Source of the DNA: an uncultured Pelagibacteraceae bacterium
Lineage (GTDB): Bacteria > Pseudomonadota > Alphaproteobacteria > Pelagibacterales > Pelagibacteraceae
Assembly (NCBI GenBank): GCA_902543535.1
Contig: CACBYG010000003.1
Span: 62,001 to 126,000 of the forward strand
DNA length: 64,000 nt
Direction: 5' to 3'
The notes below the pieces were generated by a model, which searched no databases, was not told the origin of the DNA, and saw only the letters and a list, made by a program, of their open reading frames with translations. A program made the position numbers and the translations under genes. Positions 20,990-30,952 of this stretch are shown piece after piece (positions within the stretch are counted from its first letter, which is position 1; each line of letters begins with the position of its first letter).

Positions 20990-21408
20990 TGAAGCAAGAG
21001 TTCTTTAATCTTAAAATAAGTACTATTGGTCAAAGGTTGTATGAATTCACTGATCAGACAATTCAGTGGATTAACAAAAATAATTTTAAAAACGGAATGC
21101 TTAATCTAAGCATTCAACACACTAGTGCATCTTTAATTGTTCAAGAAAATGCTGATCCGGATGTTCAAACAGATTTAGTAAATTATTTTGATAAACTGGT
21201 ACCTATGAATAATAAATTGTACATACATACCACTGAGGGTAAAGACGATATGCCCGCTCATATAAAATCTGCCTTAACTAACAATCAAATCTCACTTAGT
21301 ATTAAAAATAATGAATTACTACTTGGAACTTGGCAGGGTTTATATTTATTTGAACATCGTTTAGAGACACAAAATCGATCAATAATTCACCATTTTATTG
21401 GCGAGTAA
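20989..21408 (+). CDS. yjbQ: YjbQ/UPF0047 family protein
   Basis: LSIQHTSASLIVQENADPDVQTDL and GTWQGLYLFEHR. Confidence 0.9.
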   Translation: MKQEFFNLKISTIGQRLYEFTDQTIQWINKNNFKNGMLNLSIQHTSASLIVQENADPDVQTDLVNYFDKLVPMNNKLYIHTTEGKDDMPAHIKSALTNNQISLSIKNNELLLGTWQGLYLFEHRLETQNRSIIHHFIGE

Positions 21409-21413
21409 AGCAT

Positions 21414-22832
21414 TTATTTCTTAAGTGATTGAAAAGCTTCTAGAGCAGCAGCTCTTGCTTTTTCGTGGATAACAATAGGTTTAGGATAATCTTTCCCTAT
21501 TATAGTCTTTATTGCTTCTTGATATTTATGCTCCATTTCCCAAGGCTTATGGATAAATTTATTAGGTACTTTATTTATTTCTGGAACCCATTTCCTCACA
21601 TACAGACCTTCTTTATCAAATTTTTCACCCTGCAAAATTGGATTAAATATTCTAAAGTAAGGTGCAGCATCAGCTCCACAACCAGCAACCCATTGCCATT
21701 GAGCTACGTTATTTGCTTTATTAAAATCTAATAGACAATTTCTGAAATGTTTTTCACCCTCAGTCCAATTAATTCTCAAATGCTTAACTAAAAAAGAACC
21801 AACTATCATTCTAATTCTGTTATGCATCCATCCAGTTTCGTATAACTCTCTCATTCCAGCATCTACAATAGGATAGCCTGTCATTCCTGATTTCCATGCT
21901 TTTAGAAAATTTTCGTTTTTTACCCAAGGAAATCGATCAAACTCTTTTCTATAATTACCTTTTAAAAATTCTGGGAAATAATTTATCAAGCTATGTGAAA
22001 ACTCGCGCCAGCCTAATTCATTGATATATTTTCTGTAGCCAATTCCTTTAGATTTGATTTCATTACACTTTTTCCAAATAGTGCTTACATGAATTTGACC
22101 ATGTTTAATATAAGGAGACAATTTTGATGTACCTTCAATCGATGGATAATCTCTAGCGGTTCCGTAATCTTTAATTCTTTTTTCAATTAAAGTATTAAGA
22201 ACTTTTTTAGAATCACTTTCTGAAACTTTCCAATATTTTTCAAATTTTTTATACCAATTCTTTTTTGGCAAAATATTTTTTGGCTCAATACAATTCTTGA
22301 AAACTGTAATTGACTTTGCCTTTTTTTTTACAATATAGTTTTTACTTGGGGGTAGGCTTAAATATTTTTGCTCTGCATTTCTCCAAAATGGACTAAATAC
22401 TTTAAAGGGTGTTCCGTCGTTTTTAGTTACTTCTTGAAATTCGTTTAAAATATTTCCTTTAAAATATTTAAACTGAACTTCATTTTTTAAAAAAGTATCT
22501 CTAATTTTTTTACCTTTAGCAATCACATCTGGTTCGTATATTTTATTCCAATAAACTGAAATGTTGTCTTTTTTTTTTATCTTTGATAACACATCTAGTT
22601 CATCTCCTTCTAATATTTGAAGATTTATTTTATATGTAGATAATTCTGATTTAAATTGTTCTAAAGATTTATAAAGCCACCATTTTTGTGCTTCTCGTTT
22701 TTTATCAAAATCAGCTTTGTTATAAATATATAATCCAATAACATTATCATGATTTTGACTAGCAAAAGAAAGTGCTGGATTGTGTTCAATTCTAAAATCT
22801 TCTCTAATCCAAAATATTGCATTTTTTGTCAT
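21414..22832 (-). CDS. phrB: Deoxyribodipyrimidine photolyase (class I/cryptochrome family)
   Basis: WIREDFRIEHNPAL; GYPIVDAGMRELYETGWMHNRIRM; ANNVAQWQWVAGCGADAAPYFRIFNP. Confidence 0.95.
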   Translation of the reverse strand: MTKNAIFWIREDFRIEHNPALSFASQNHDNVIGLYIYNKADFDKKREAQKWWLYKSLEQFKSELSTYKINLQILEGDELDVLSKIKKKDNISVYWNKIYEPDVIAKGKKIRDTFLKNEVQFKYFKGNILNEFQEVTKNDGTPFKVFSPFWRNAEQKYLSLPPSKNYIVKKKAKSITVFKNCIEPKNILPKKNWYKKFEKYWKVSESDSKKVLNTLIEKRIKDYGTARDYPSIEGTSKLSPYIKHGQIHVSTIWKKCNEIKSKGIGYRKYINELGWREFSHSLINYFPEFLKGNYRKEFDRFPWVKNENFLKAWKSGMTGYPIVDAGMRELYETGWMHNRIRMIVGSFLVKHLRINWTEGEKHFRNCLLDFNKANNVAQWQWVAGCGADAAPYFRIFNPILQGEKFDKEGLYVRKWVPEINKVPNKFIHKPWEMEHKYQEAIKTIIGKDYPKPIVIHEKARAAALEAFQSLKK

Positions 22833-22840
22833 GTGAATTT

Positions 22841-23974
22841 TTATTTTCTTCCTTTAGATAGCAGTTGTTTATAGAGTTTAACATCTGCATTACCTTCGCA
22901 TCCTATTACTAGAACATTAGATTTTTCGTTAAGTTCAATGAATTTTTTAGTCTTATAATTATTACAAACACCAATTAGGCTTATAATTCCAGGTGTTGAG
23001 CATTCCCCACCAATTATTGAATTTTTGCTGAGCTTTTTGTCTTTTAGCATAGCTACGGTTTTGGCAACATTTCGATCACTTACAGATACACAAGAATTGC
23101 TTGATTTTTTTAATATTTGCCAAGGAATATATGACATTTCATTACATGACATGCCGCCCATGATACTTTCTTTTTTAATCTTAATCTTTTTAAGTCTATT
23201 ATTTTTAATACTCTGAAGTACACAATCAGCTCTATCAGGTTCAACAATTATAATTTTTGGAATTCTTTTAAAATATTTTGCAACACCAGCGACAACACCA
23301 GCAGCCATGCCACCCACACCGGCTTGTAAAAAAATATGGGTTATATATTGATTAGTTTGTTTAGATATTTCTCTTATCATTATGGAATATCCTGCCATTG
23401 TAAGTTGGGGGACTAATTTGTAGTCTCTTGTTGCAACATCTTGGACGATTTTCCAATTATTTTTTTTAGATAACTTTTTACATTCATTAAGTGAGTTTTC
23501 GTAATCTCCTTTAACTCTTATAACTTCAGCTCCAAATTTTTTAATTTCATTAACCCTTGAATCACTTACGTATTTACTAACAAAGATTTTACATTTTAAA
23601 CCTAATCTTTTAGCACCCCATGCAACAGATCTTCCATGGTTTCCAGCAGTTGCTGAGGAAATAATTATATTTTTTTTTCCTTTAGATATTCTTTCAACAG
23701 CATATGCTCCTCCTAATGCCTTAAATGATTTTAAATGAAATCTTTTGGACTCATCTTTATAAAAAACATTATTGAGTTTTAAATTTTTTTGTAATTTATC
23801 AAGTTTAATTAGAGGTGTAGCCCTATAATTTTTCCAACTAGAAATTGACTTAAAAGCTTTTGTTAATAACAAAGAAGGGACAAATCTTAAAACATAATTT
23901 CTTTTAAAACTGAAATTATAATTTTTTATAGATTTTGTAAGCGTCCAGTTTTTAATACTTTTTAAACTCTTCAC
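22841..23974 (-). CDS. PLP-dependent diaminopropionate ammonia-lyase-like enzyme
   Basis: YKDESKRFHLKSFKALGGAYAV PLP lysine motif; SATAGNHGRSVAWGA; QAGVGGMAAG. Confidence 0.75.
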   Translation of the reverse strand: MKSLKSIKNWTLTKSIKNYNFSFKRNYVLRFVPSLLLTKAFKSISSWKNYRATPLIKLDKLQKNLKLNNVFYKDESKRFHLKSFKALGGAYAVERISKGKKNIIISSATAGNHGRSVAWGAKRLGLKCKIFVSKYVSDSRVNEIKKFGAEVIRVKGDYENSLNECKKLSKKNNWKIVQDVATRDYKLVPQLTMAGYSIMIREISKQTNQYITHIFLQAGVGGMAAGVVAGVAKYFKRIPKIIIVEPDRADCVLQSIKNNRLKKIKIKKESIMGGMSCNEMSYIPWQILKKSSNSCVSVSDRNVAKTVAMLKDKKLSKNSIIGGECSTPGIISLIGVCNNYKTKKFIELNEKSNVLVIGCEGNADVKLYKQLLSKGRK

Positions 23975-23975
23975 T

Positions 23976-25301
23976 TTAACAGTCTAAAGTATTTTGTCTT
24001 TCCCATTGTGTTACAGGTTTGGACTTATCGAAGTTTTCTTTATTATCAAATTCATTAATTTCAGATTTTCTTAGTTTTATATAGCTATTAATTGTTTCTT
24101 TTCCAAAAGCTTCATTCATTTCCTTATTATTTTTTAAAAGTTCTAGCGAGTCTTGAAGTTCATTAGGTAATTTAGGTAAATTAGGATATTTTTTGTAATC
24201 TGTGTACATATTACATGTAAGAGGCTCTCCTGGATCAATTTTGTTTTTTAATCCACATAGCCCTGCAGCTAATACACTTGCTTGTAATAAGTATGGATTT
24301 GAAGATCCATCCATCAATCTTAATTCAAATCTACCAGGATCCGGAATTCTTATCATATGTGTTCTGTTATTGCCCGTATAAGATATGCTGCTTGGTGACC
24401 ATGATGCCCCAGATTTTGTTGGAGGTGCATTAATTCTTCTATAGCTATTAATTGTTGGATTAAAGAAAGCAGATAGGGAAGAGGCATTTTTAATAACTCC
24501 ACCTAAAAAATTATAAGCCATTTTACTAAGTCCAAGCTTGTCTGACTTATCTAAAAATTTATTTTTCTTTCCATCCCAAACTGATACGTGGGCGTGACAG
24601 CCATTACCTGTGAGGTTTTCAAACGGTTTAGGCATAAAAGTTGCTCTTAAACTATGTTTTTCGGATATAGTTTTTACCATATATTTAAAAAAGGTATGTC
24701 TATCTGCCGTTTTTAGACAATCATCATAATCCCAATTCATCTCAAATTGACCATTAGCATCTTCATGATCGTTTTGATAAGGACCCCATCCCATCTCAAT
24801 CATGCAATCACAAATCTCTTTAATTAAATCATATCTCCTCATTAAAGCTGATTGGTCATAACAAGGTTTAGACTGAGTATCTCTTGGATCAGCAATTGAA
24901 CTTCCATCTGGTGAGATTAAAAAGTATTCACATTCTACACCTGATTTCATTGTTAGATTTTGTTTTTTTAATCTCTTAATTTGATTTTTTAGTATTACTC
25001 TTGGAGAAGCTTCTACAGGTTTACCGTTCATCCATAAATCAGATGCAAGCCATCCTACTTCTTTATTCCAAGGCAATTGAATTAAACTATCTGGATCAGG
25101 AATACCAAACATATCGCTATCCGCAGGTGACATATCCAGCCAAGCTGCAAAACCAGCAAATCCTGCTCCAGCAGTTTGCATTTCTTTAATAGCATGCGCT
25201 GGAACTAGTTTTGATCTAAGTACACCAAAAAGATCAACAAAGCTTATTAAAAAATATTTTATTTTTTTTTGCTTTGCTATTTTGAATAAGTTTTTAGCCA
25301 T
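23976..25301 (-). CDS. gmaS: Type III glutamine synthetase family; likely gamma-glutamylmethylamide synthetase GmaS
   Basis: YFLISFVDLFGVLRSKLVPA; NDHEDANGQFEMNW; NGCHAHVSVW; GRFELRLMDGSSNPYL. Confidence 0.65.
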   Translation of the reverse strand: MAKNLFKIAKQKKIKYFLISFVDLFGVLRSKLVPAHAIKEMQTAGAGFAGFAAWLDMSPADSDMFGIPDPDSLIQLPWNKEVGWLASDLWMNGKPVEASPRVILKNQIKRLKKQNLTMKSGVECEYFLISPDGSSIADPRDTQSKPCYDQSALMRRYDLIKEICDCMIEMGWGPYQNDHEDANGQFEMNWDYDDCLKTADRHTFFKYMVKTISEKHSLRATFMPKPFENLTGNGCHAHVSVWDGKKNKFLDKSDKLGLSKMAYNFLGGVIKNASSLSAFFNPTINSYRRINAPPTKSGASWSPSSISYTGNNRTHMIRIPDPGRFELRLMDGSSNPYLLQASVLAAGLCGLKNKIDPGEPLTCNMYTDYKKYPNLPKLPNELQDSLELLKNNKEMNEAFGKETINSYIKLRKSEINEFDNKENFDKSKPVTQWERQNTLDC

Positions 25302-25318
25302 TACCTAGGCTATCACAA

Positions 25319-25471
25319 TTATTTAAAAAATGAAAAGATAGTTTCTTTATATAAAATAAAATTTACTACTACTATTAAGATAATTGCAAGAATTACTCCA
25401 TACTTTGCTTTTGGAAAAGCTACACCTCTCATTTTAGTAGGTCTTAGCTCTTCGTTTTTATTTTCTCTCAT
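25319..25471 (-). CDS. 50-aa single-TM hypothetical protein in amtB operon
   Basis: MRENKNEELRPTKMRGVAFPKAKYGVILAIILIVVVNFILYKETIFSFFK; ORF-track start at 25537 would cover the terminator hairpin. Confidence 0.55.
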   Translation of the reverse strand: MRENKNEELRPTKMRGVAFPKAKYGVILAIILIVVVNFILYKETIFSFFK

Positions 25472-25485
25472 TATAATAAGATTAT

Positions 25486-25516
25486 AAAAAAAGGGCGCTA
25501 CATTCAAGTAGCGCCC
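25486..25516 (-). terminator. Intrinsic terminator downstream of amtB-76aa gene pair
   Basis: Stem GGGCGCTAC (25493-25501)/GTAGCGCCC (25508-25516), loop ATTCAA; 7-A run at 25486-25492 is a U-tract on the minus strand. Confidence 0.88.
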
Positions 25517-25530
25517 AAATTTTCTTTTAA

Positions 25531-25761
25531 TTACCAATCGGTAATATTGCTTTTATGATCGTTTGCACCGTGTCTTTTTCTAGATAATCTATCAAGTTCT
25601 TCCCTCTCAGATTTATCTGTGATGACACTCCATCCAATCCATACAGCAATTAACAATAGGACTAGTATAAATTCACTAGATCCTGCTCCAGGATAAACCG
25701 ATCCAGCAACCTCTTCTGCAGGTTTATTTAGATGATCTATCCAGTTTGATACTGTAGCCAT
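25531..25761 (-). CDS. 76-aa single-TM hypothetical protein adjacent to amtB
   Basis: SSEFILVLLLIAVWIGWSVITD TM segment, charged C-tail; 11 nt downstream of amtB stop. Confidence 0.65.
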   Translation of the reverse strand: MATVSNWIDHLNKPAEEVAGSVYPGAGSSEFILVLLLIAVWIGWSVITDKSEREELDRLSRKRHGANDHKSNITDW

Positions 25762-25772
25762 ATTTTTCTCCT

Positions 25773-27173
25773 TTACCTGGTTGCTGATGAAACTGCTTTT
25801 TCGTCATCTTTTGCAGTCTCCATCATTTCGTAGTCTAGTCCTGCTATCTCAACTTCACGTGGGATTCTTAATTTACCCATTCCGTTAAGAACTCTAGCAA
25901 TTATATATCCTGGTATAAGTCCTAGAACTAAGAACATTATTATTGCTCCTATAAATTGACCCAATGGATTAATTGTTGCATATGTTGTTCCATCAAACAT
26001 AGCTCCAACGCTATATCCAGATGAAGGATAACCATTCAAAACAAATCCACAGATTACAAGTCCAATAAAGCCAGCATAACCATGCACAGCTACTGCTCCA
26101 ACTGCATCATCAATTTTGAACTTTCGCTCAACCCAATAATGAAGTTTGTAGGAAATCACAACACCAATCATACCAATAATTAAAGCTTGAATTGGATGAT
26201 ACAAGTCATTTCCAGCTGATGCACATATTATACCTGCTAGTCCACTTGAGTAAGTCCAGAAAGGATCACCTTTTGCAATAACATACCCAGCTAACAATCC
26301 ACCTGATAACGACATCAAGAAATTCATAGTAATTCCACTCAATGTTGTAGGTGTTAAATAAATGTTAGTTGCTGTCCAGAATGTTACTCCTTCCATTCCA
26401 TATTCAGGTCCAAGGTCATATATCGGAACATTACATGCCGCATAAAATCCCCAGAAACCAGTATAAATTAGAAACAATCCAATAGTAACTAGCCAAGGAT
26501 TTCTTGGTCCTATGTTTCTTGGTTCACCACTTGATGAGAACTTTCCAATTCTTGGTCCTAGAACCATAAGAACACCAAGTGCAAATCCACCAGCTATTGC
26601 GTGAATAACACCTGAAGCATAAGCATCATGATATCCTAAAATTTTAAGCATCCATCCATCAAAGTGCCATCCCCATGAAGCATCTATCGACCAGAAAACA
26701 GATCCAATCGCAATTGCTAAAACTCCAAATGCGAAAGTTGTTATTCTTTCAATAATAGCCCCTGAAACTATAGAAGCAGCCGTCCATGAAAATAATAAGA
26801 ACGCCGCCCAGAAAACACCCATTATATGGTCGTTAAGATTAACTGCCATAAGAGCGTTAGTTGGATTAGCGAGATCATTCCCTCCAAATCCTCCACCTAA
26901 AACTAGTCCGGTACTTTCTGTCATAATTGATGGAGCTAGTCCAGGTCCTGTAGGAAAAGCCCAATATATCCACCAACCAAATAAAAACCAAGTCACTGTT
27001 ACCAAAGGTATAAGCATTGTATTTTTCATTAAGGTATGTTGGTGGTGTTTGTATCTTGACGCTCCAACTTCATACATACAGAAACCGACGTGAATTAAAA
27101 ACATCAGTACCACTGTTACCCAGTAGTAAAACTCTGTAAATATAGTAGTAAGAGCACCTAACTGATCAGTCAT
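25773..27173 (-). CDS. amtB: Ammonium transporter
   Basis: Multi-TM; VHAIAGGFALGVLM, AVAVHGYAGFIGLVICG histidine motifs. Confidence 0.93.
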   Translation of the reverse strand: MTDQLGALTTIFTEFYYWVTVVLMFLIHVGFCMYEVGASRYKHHQHTLMKNTMLIPLVTVTWFLFGWWIYWAFPTGPGLAPSIMTESTGLVLGGGFGGNDLANPTNALMAVNLNDHIMGVFWAAFLLFSWTAASIVSGAIIERITTFAFGVLAIAIGSVFWSIDASWGWHFDGWMLKILGYHDAYASGVIHAIAGGFALGVLMVLGPRIGKFSSSGEPRNIGPRNPWLVTIGLFLIYTGFWGFYAACNVPIYDLGPEYGMEGVTFWTATNIYLTPTTLSGITMNFLMSLSGGLLAGYVIAKGDPFWTYSSGLAGIICASAGNDLYHPIQALIIGMIGVVISYKLHYWVERKFKIDDAVGAVAVHGYAGFIGLVICGFVLNGYPSSGYSVGAMFDGTTYATINPLGQFIGAIIMFLVLGLIPGYIIARVLNGMGKLRIPREVEIAGLDYEMMETAKDDEKAVSSATR

Positions 27174-27200
27174 TTTTTTACCCCCATATTTGTTTAAGAA

Positions 27201-27229
27201 ATCTTATGAAATTTTTAAGGGTGTGACAA
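27201..27229 (-). promoter_or_regulatory. Candidate amtB promoter
   Basis: Minus strand TTGTCA (27224-27229), 17-bp spacer, TAAGAT (27201-27206). Confidence 0.35.
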
Positions 27230-27298
27230 ACAAAACAAATTTAAAAAACCTACTGTGGACAATAGATTTAAAAATAAAATCAACTCTTGATTGTGATA

Positions 27299-27709
27299 TT
27301 AAAACTTTAAATAGGCTTTTTTCAAATCAACAAGTGGATGTTTAGGAGACATTTGAAATTTAACTAACAGTTCTCTAGCTATCATATCTCTGTCTTGTTG
27401 ATTGTTAGGTAGCTTAATTGATTTTGGAATAGTAACCCACCCGTTAGCATTTCTACAAAATACTGCTGGTCTATCTTCTTCATAACCCATATGAACATCT
27501 TCTAGCCAATTAAGATCATCCCATCCCATAGCTTCAATATACTTCTTTAAAAATGGAGTTATCTTTTTGTAATCAGGAAGTAAGTTAACATCATATCTAT
27601 AACCAATATGTTGACCAATTAATTTTTCTCTTGCAGTTTCCTTAAAAGTACTAAGCTTGTCTTTTTTTGGTTTACCTTTAGATTTTATTTTTGTTTTTTT
27701 CTTTGGCAT
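27299..27709 (-). CDS. Hypothetical protein with Lys-rich N-terminus, last gene of mgs-like operon
   Basis: MPKKKTKIKSKGKPKKDK...; start set to ATG at 27709, just after the upstream gene stop. Confidence 0.55.
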   Translation of the reverse strand: MPKKKTKIKSKGKPKKDKLSTFKETAREKLIGQHIGYRYDVNLLPDYKKITPFLKKYIEAMGWDDLNWLEDVHMGYEEDRPAVFCRNANGWVTIPKSIKLPNNQQDRDMIARELLVKFQMSPKHPLVDLKKAYLKF

Positions 27710-27716
27710 ATTTAAT

Positions 27717-29138
27717 TTATATTTTGTGATAATTATCAACTCCAACAGTATAATTAGTTCCAGCTAAAGGAACTTTTGCTAAAGCAGATGCCTCAGATGT
27801 TAATGCAGCTAAATCTTCGGGCTCTAGTGAGTGGATATTAGTTTTACCACAAGCTCTAGCTAATAATTGAGCTTCTAAAGTCATTGAATGCAAATAATTA
27901 TAAACTCTTAAAGCAGCATCATCAGGATTTAATCTTGCTCTTAATTTTGGATCTTGCGTAGCAACTCCTACTGGGCAACGACCTGTGTGACAGTGGTAGC
28001 ATTCTCCAGCTTTTACACCCATTTCTTTTTCAAAATCAGCTTCAGGAATATCCTTGTTACAGTTTAGTGCAATCATTGATCCTGTACCAATTGCAATTGC
28101 ATCAGCTCCTAATGCTAGAGCTTTTGCCATATCAGCACCATCTCTTATACCACCTGCATAAATTAGAGTTACTTTCCCAGTCTTACCAACATCATCAATC
28201 GCTCTTCTGGCCTCTCTAATAGCAGCAATTCCAGGTATTCCAGTATTTGCAGCAGCAATGTGTGGTCCCGCTCCAGTTGATCCTTCCATTCCGTCTAGAT
28301 AAATTGAGTCAGGATCACATTTTGCAGCCATACGCACATCATCATAAACTTTTGATGCTCCTAATTTTAATTGAATTGGAACTTTATTTTTAGTTAATTG
28401 TCTTAACTCTTCAACCTTCAAAGCTAAATCATCAGGACCTAACCAGTCGGGGTGTCTAGCAGGTGATCTTTGGTCAATACCTGAAGGAAGTGATCTCATT
28501 TCAGCAACTTGGTCAGTTACTTTTTGTCCCATAAGGTGGCCGCCCATTCCAACTTTTTGACCTTGTCCAATAAAAACTTCTATTCCATCAGCTAACTGAG
28601 CATGATGAGGATTAAAACCATATCTTGATTGAATACATTGATAGTACCATTTTTCAGAATATCTTCTTTCATCCGGTATCATTCCACCTTCACCTGAACA
28701 AGTAGCGCTGCCAGCCATAGTTGCTCCTCTTGCTAAAGCAGTTTTAGCTTCATAAGATAATGCACCAAAACTCATCCCAGTAATATAAACTGGAATATCT
28801 AATTCAATTGGGTTTTCACATCTTGGACCAATTACTGTTTTGGTCTCACATTTTTCTCTATAACCTTCAATTACAAATCTTGTTAATGTTCCTGGTAAGA
28901 AAACTAAATCATCAAATGTTGGAATTTTTTTCATTAATGCCATTCCACGCATTCTGTATCTTCCTAACTGTGCTTTAATATGTATGTCGTCGATTACTTC
29001 AGGAGTGAAGATAGCGTTATGCCCTAATAAACTTTTATTTCTTTTTCCATCTTCGTGTGCATGAACGTCAGCTTTTCCACCAACTCCTTTTCCATTTGAT
29101 TTAACTTTTCCATTTTTTTTACTTTTTTTCTTAGGCAT
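27717..29138 (-). CDS. mgsC: FMN-binding glutamate-synthase-like subunit (N-methylglutamate synthase MgsC / GlxD-like)
   Basis: GEGGMIPDER, QLKLGASKVYDDVRMAAKCDPDSIYLDGMEGSTGAGP, CYHCHTGRCPVGVATQDP Fe-S motif. Confidence 0.8.
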   Translation of the reverse strand: MPKKKSKKNGKVKSNGKGVGGKADVHAHEDGKRNKSLLGHNAIFTPEVIDDIHIKAQLGRYRMRGMALMKKIPTFDDLVFLPGTLTRFVIEGYREKCETKTVIGPRCENPIELDIPVYITGMSFGALSYEAKTALARGATMAGSATCSGEGGMIPDERRYSEKWYYQCIQSRYGFNPHHAQLADGIEVFIGQGQKVGMGGHLMGQKVTDQVAEMRSLPSGIDQRSPARHPDWLGPDDLALKVEELRQLTKNKVPIQLKLGASKVYDDVRMAAKCDPDSIYLDGMEGSTGAGPHIAAANTGIPGIAAIREARRAIDDVGKTGKVTLIYAGGIRDGADMAKALALGADAIAIGTGSMIALNCNKDIPEADFEKEMGVKAGECYHCHTGRCPVGVATQDPKLRARLNPDDAALRVYNYLHSMTLEAQLLARACGKTNIHSLEPEDLAALTSEASALAKVPLAGTNYTVGVDNYHKI

Positions 29139-29992
29139 TAAATTGCTCCCTTCTTCTCTGTAGGTTCTAAATTATCATAATTCCAAAGTTTTTTACCAGC
29201 TACAATTTTTTTCATTTTGCTAACGTCAAAATCTTCACCTATTTCTGCAACCTTTAGTTTTCGTCTTAACCAATCTTGGTCACTAGATGTTAATTCTGCA
29301 TCTACAGCATCACTACCATATGACCCAATTTCTCCACCTACGAAAATTGTCCCATCATACATAGAATCACCTAGATTTATTCCAACATCTCCAAGGATAA
29401 TTATTCTTCCTCTTTGCATCATAAAACCAGTAAATGCTCCAGCATCTCCACCAATAATAATCGTTCCACCTTTCATATCGATACCAGTTCTTGCACCAAC
29501 ACTACCTTTGCAGATTAAATCTCCACCTCTTATAGCAGCTCCAAAACAAGAACCTGCATTTTTTTCAATAACAACTTTTCCAGCCATTAAATTTTCTGCA
29601 CATGACCAACCAACTCTTCCGTTAATTCTAACAATTGGACCATCACAAGATCCCATTCCAAAATAACCTAAACTTCCTTCAAAAATTAAATTTAGTTTAT
29701 TTAAAATACCAACACCCAAACTGTGTTTTCCTTGTGGATTTTTAATTACTATTGTCCCATATCCTTGGCTCATTAAATTATCTATTTCCTTATTAGCTTC
29801 AGGTGCTGACATATTCATTACATCCAAGTCTGTTCTTTTATTGAAGTCAACATCGTAAGTTCCAAAATAATAAAAGTTTTCAGCTTCATCTGGATTAAAA
29901 AACTTTTGCTGAGTTCTTCCCGTTAATACTTCTGTGTGCATTCCCATTGATTGGGCTTTGGACTTTTTCTCGCTAGTTTTTATATTTGCCAT
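29138..29992 (-). CDS. mgsB: GXGXG beta-helix glutamate-synthase-like subunit (MgsB / GlxC-like)
   Basis: Repeated G-x-x-G-x-x-x-G pattern (GGDLICKGSVGARTGIDMKGGTIIIGGDAGAFTG). Confidence 0.8.
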   Translation of the reverse strand: MANIKTSEKKSKAQSMGMHTEVLTGRTQQKFFNPDEAENFYYFGTYDVDFNKRTDLDVMNMSAPEANKEIDNLMSQGYGTIVIKNPQGKHSLGVGILNKLNLIFEGSLGYFGMGSCDGPIVRINGRVGWSCAENLMAGKVVIEKNAGSCFGAAIRGGDLICKGSVGARTGIDMKGGTIIIGGDAGAFTGFMMQRGRIIILGDVGINLGDSMYDGTIFVGGEIGSYGSDAVDAELTSSDQDWLRRKLKVAEIGEDFDVSKMKKIVAGKKLWNYDNLEPTEKKGAI

Positions 29993-30924
29993 ACTTTTAC
30001 CTCTCCATCAAAAGGATCATAAGTATCAATTTCATGTGGTAACACAGATCTGATTGCAATCTCTTCTGATCCCATTGCAACTAAATCATCCGATTCATAA
30101 AGTACTAAAGGTTTTGCTGCCATAGTATCTTTTGCCATACCTAAAGAGTCTTTAGTTGCTACAAAATAAGTAAATACACCGTCTAGGCCAGTTAAAGAGT
30201 CTTTCATTCCTTCTTCAAGACTTGCTCCTTCTCTCATTTTTTGTGCTATATAAACCGCTATCAATTCCGAGTCACATTCTGACATAAATCTCATACCTTT
30301 ATTTTCTAAAACTCTTCTGTTGTTCCAATAATTTGTAAGCTGTCCATTATGAACAACTGATACATCACTAAAAGGATAACCCCAGAAAGGGTGAGCTGAT
30401 TTAATATCCACACCAGACTCAGTCGCCATTCTTGCATGACCTATGGCGTGTGTTCCAACAAGTTTATCTAAACTATATCTGTCGCATACCATTTTTGCGT
30501 TCCCTAGATCTTTGATTACCTCTAAAGATTTTCCCATAGATAATATTTCTACTCCAGGAATACTTTCAATTCTTTGTGAAAAATCTAATAAATCTTTAGT
30601 TTCATAATCAACTTCATATCTCAATGAGTATGGAAGAGTTCTTTCCTCTTTGATAATTTTTGCACCCATCTCAGATAGAGTTTGATCAACAATTTTTTTT
30701 CTTTCATCGTAGACTGAAACATCTTCCATAACTGAAGAACTACCTTCTCCAACATTTTCTCCAACTTTAAAACGCATGATAAAATTTTTACCATCCGTAT
30801 CTCCGTATAAAGCATAACCTGTTGAGTCTTCACCTCTATGTTTTAATGCTTGAAGCATGCCTTGAAGTTCACTTCCAACATTTGAAGACTTACCTCTATG
30901 AATTAAACCTGCGATACCACACAT
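29980..30924 (-). CDS. mgsA: Class II glutamine amidotransferase (MgsA / GlxB-like)
   Basis: N-terminal MCGIAGLIHRG nucleophile; VGTHAIGHARMATESGVDIKSAHPF; VHNGQLTNY. Confidence 0.82.
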   Translation of the reverse strand: MCGIAGLIHRGKSSNVGSELQGMLQALKHRGEDSTGYALYGDTDGKNFIMRFKVGENVGEGSSSVMEDVSVYDERKKIVDQTLSEMGAKIIKEERTLPYSLRYEVDYETKDLLDFSQRIESIPGVEILSMGKSLEVIKDLGNAKMVCDRYSLDKLVGTHAIGHARMATESGVDIKSAHPFWGYPFSDVSVVHNGQLTNYWNNRRVLENKGMRFMSECDSELIAVYIAQKMREGASLEEGMKDSLTGLDGVFTYFVATKDSLGMAKDTMAAKPLVLYESDDLVAMGSEEIAIRSVLPHEIDTYDPFDGEVKVWQI

Positions 30925-30952
30925 ATTTTATACCCTTCTTTTGTTTTATGAT

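Noticed and set aside
25472-25537. N-terminal extension of the 50-aa ORF
   Set aside because: Would translate through the intrinsic terminator hairpin and overlap the upstream gene.
29217-29666. 149-aa plus-strand ORF antisense to the GXGXG subunit gene
   Set aside because: Exact antisense of a strong CDS; low-complexity Pro/Ile/Ser content reflects reading Gly-rich repeat codons backwards.
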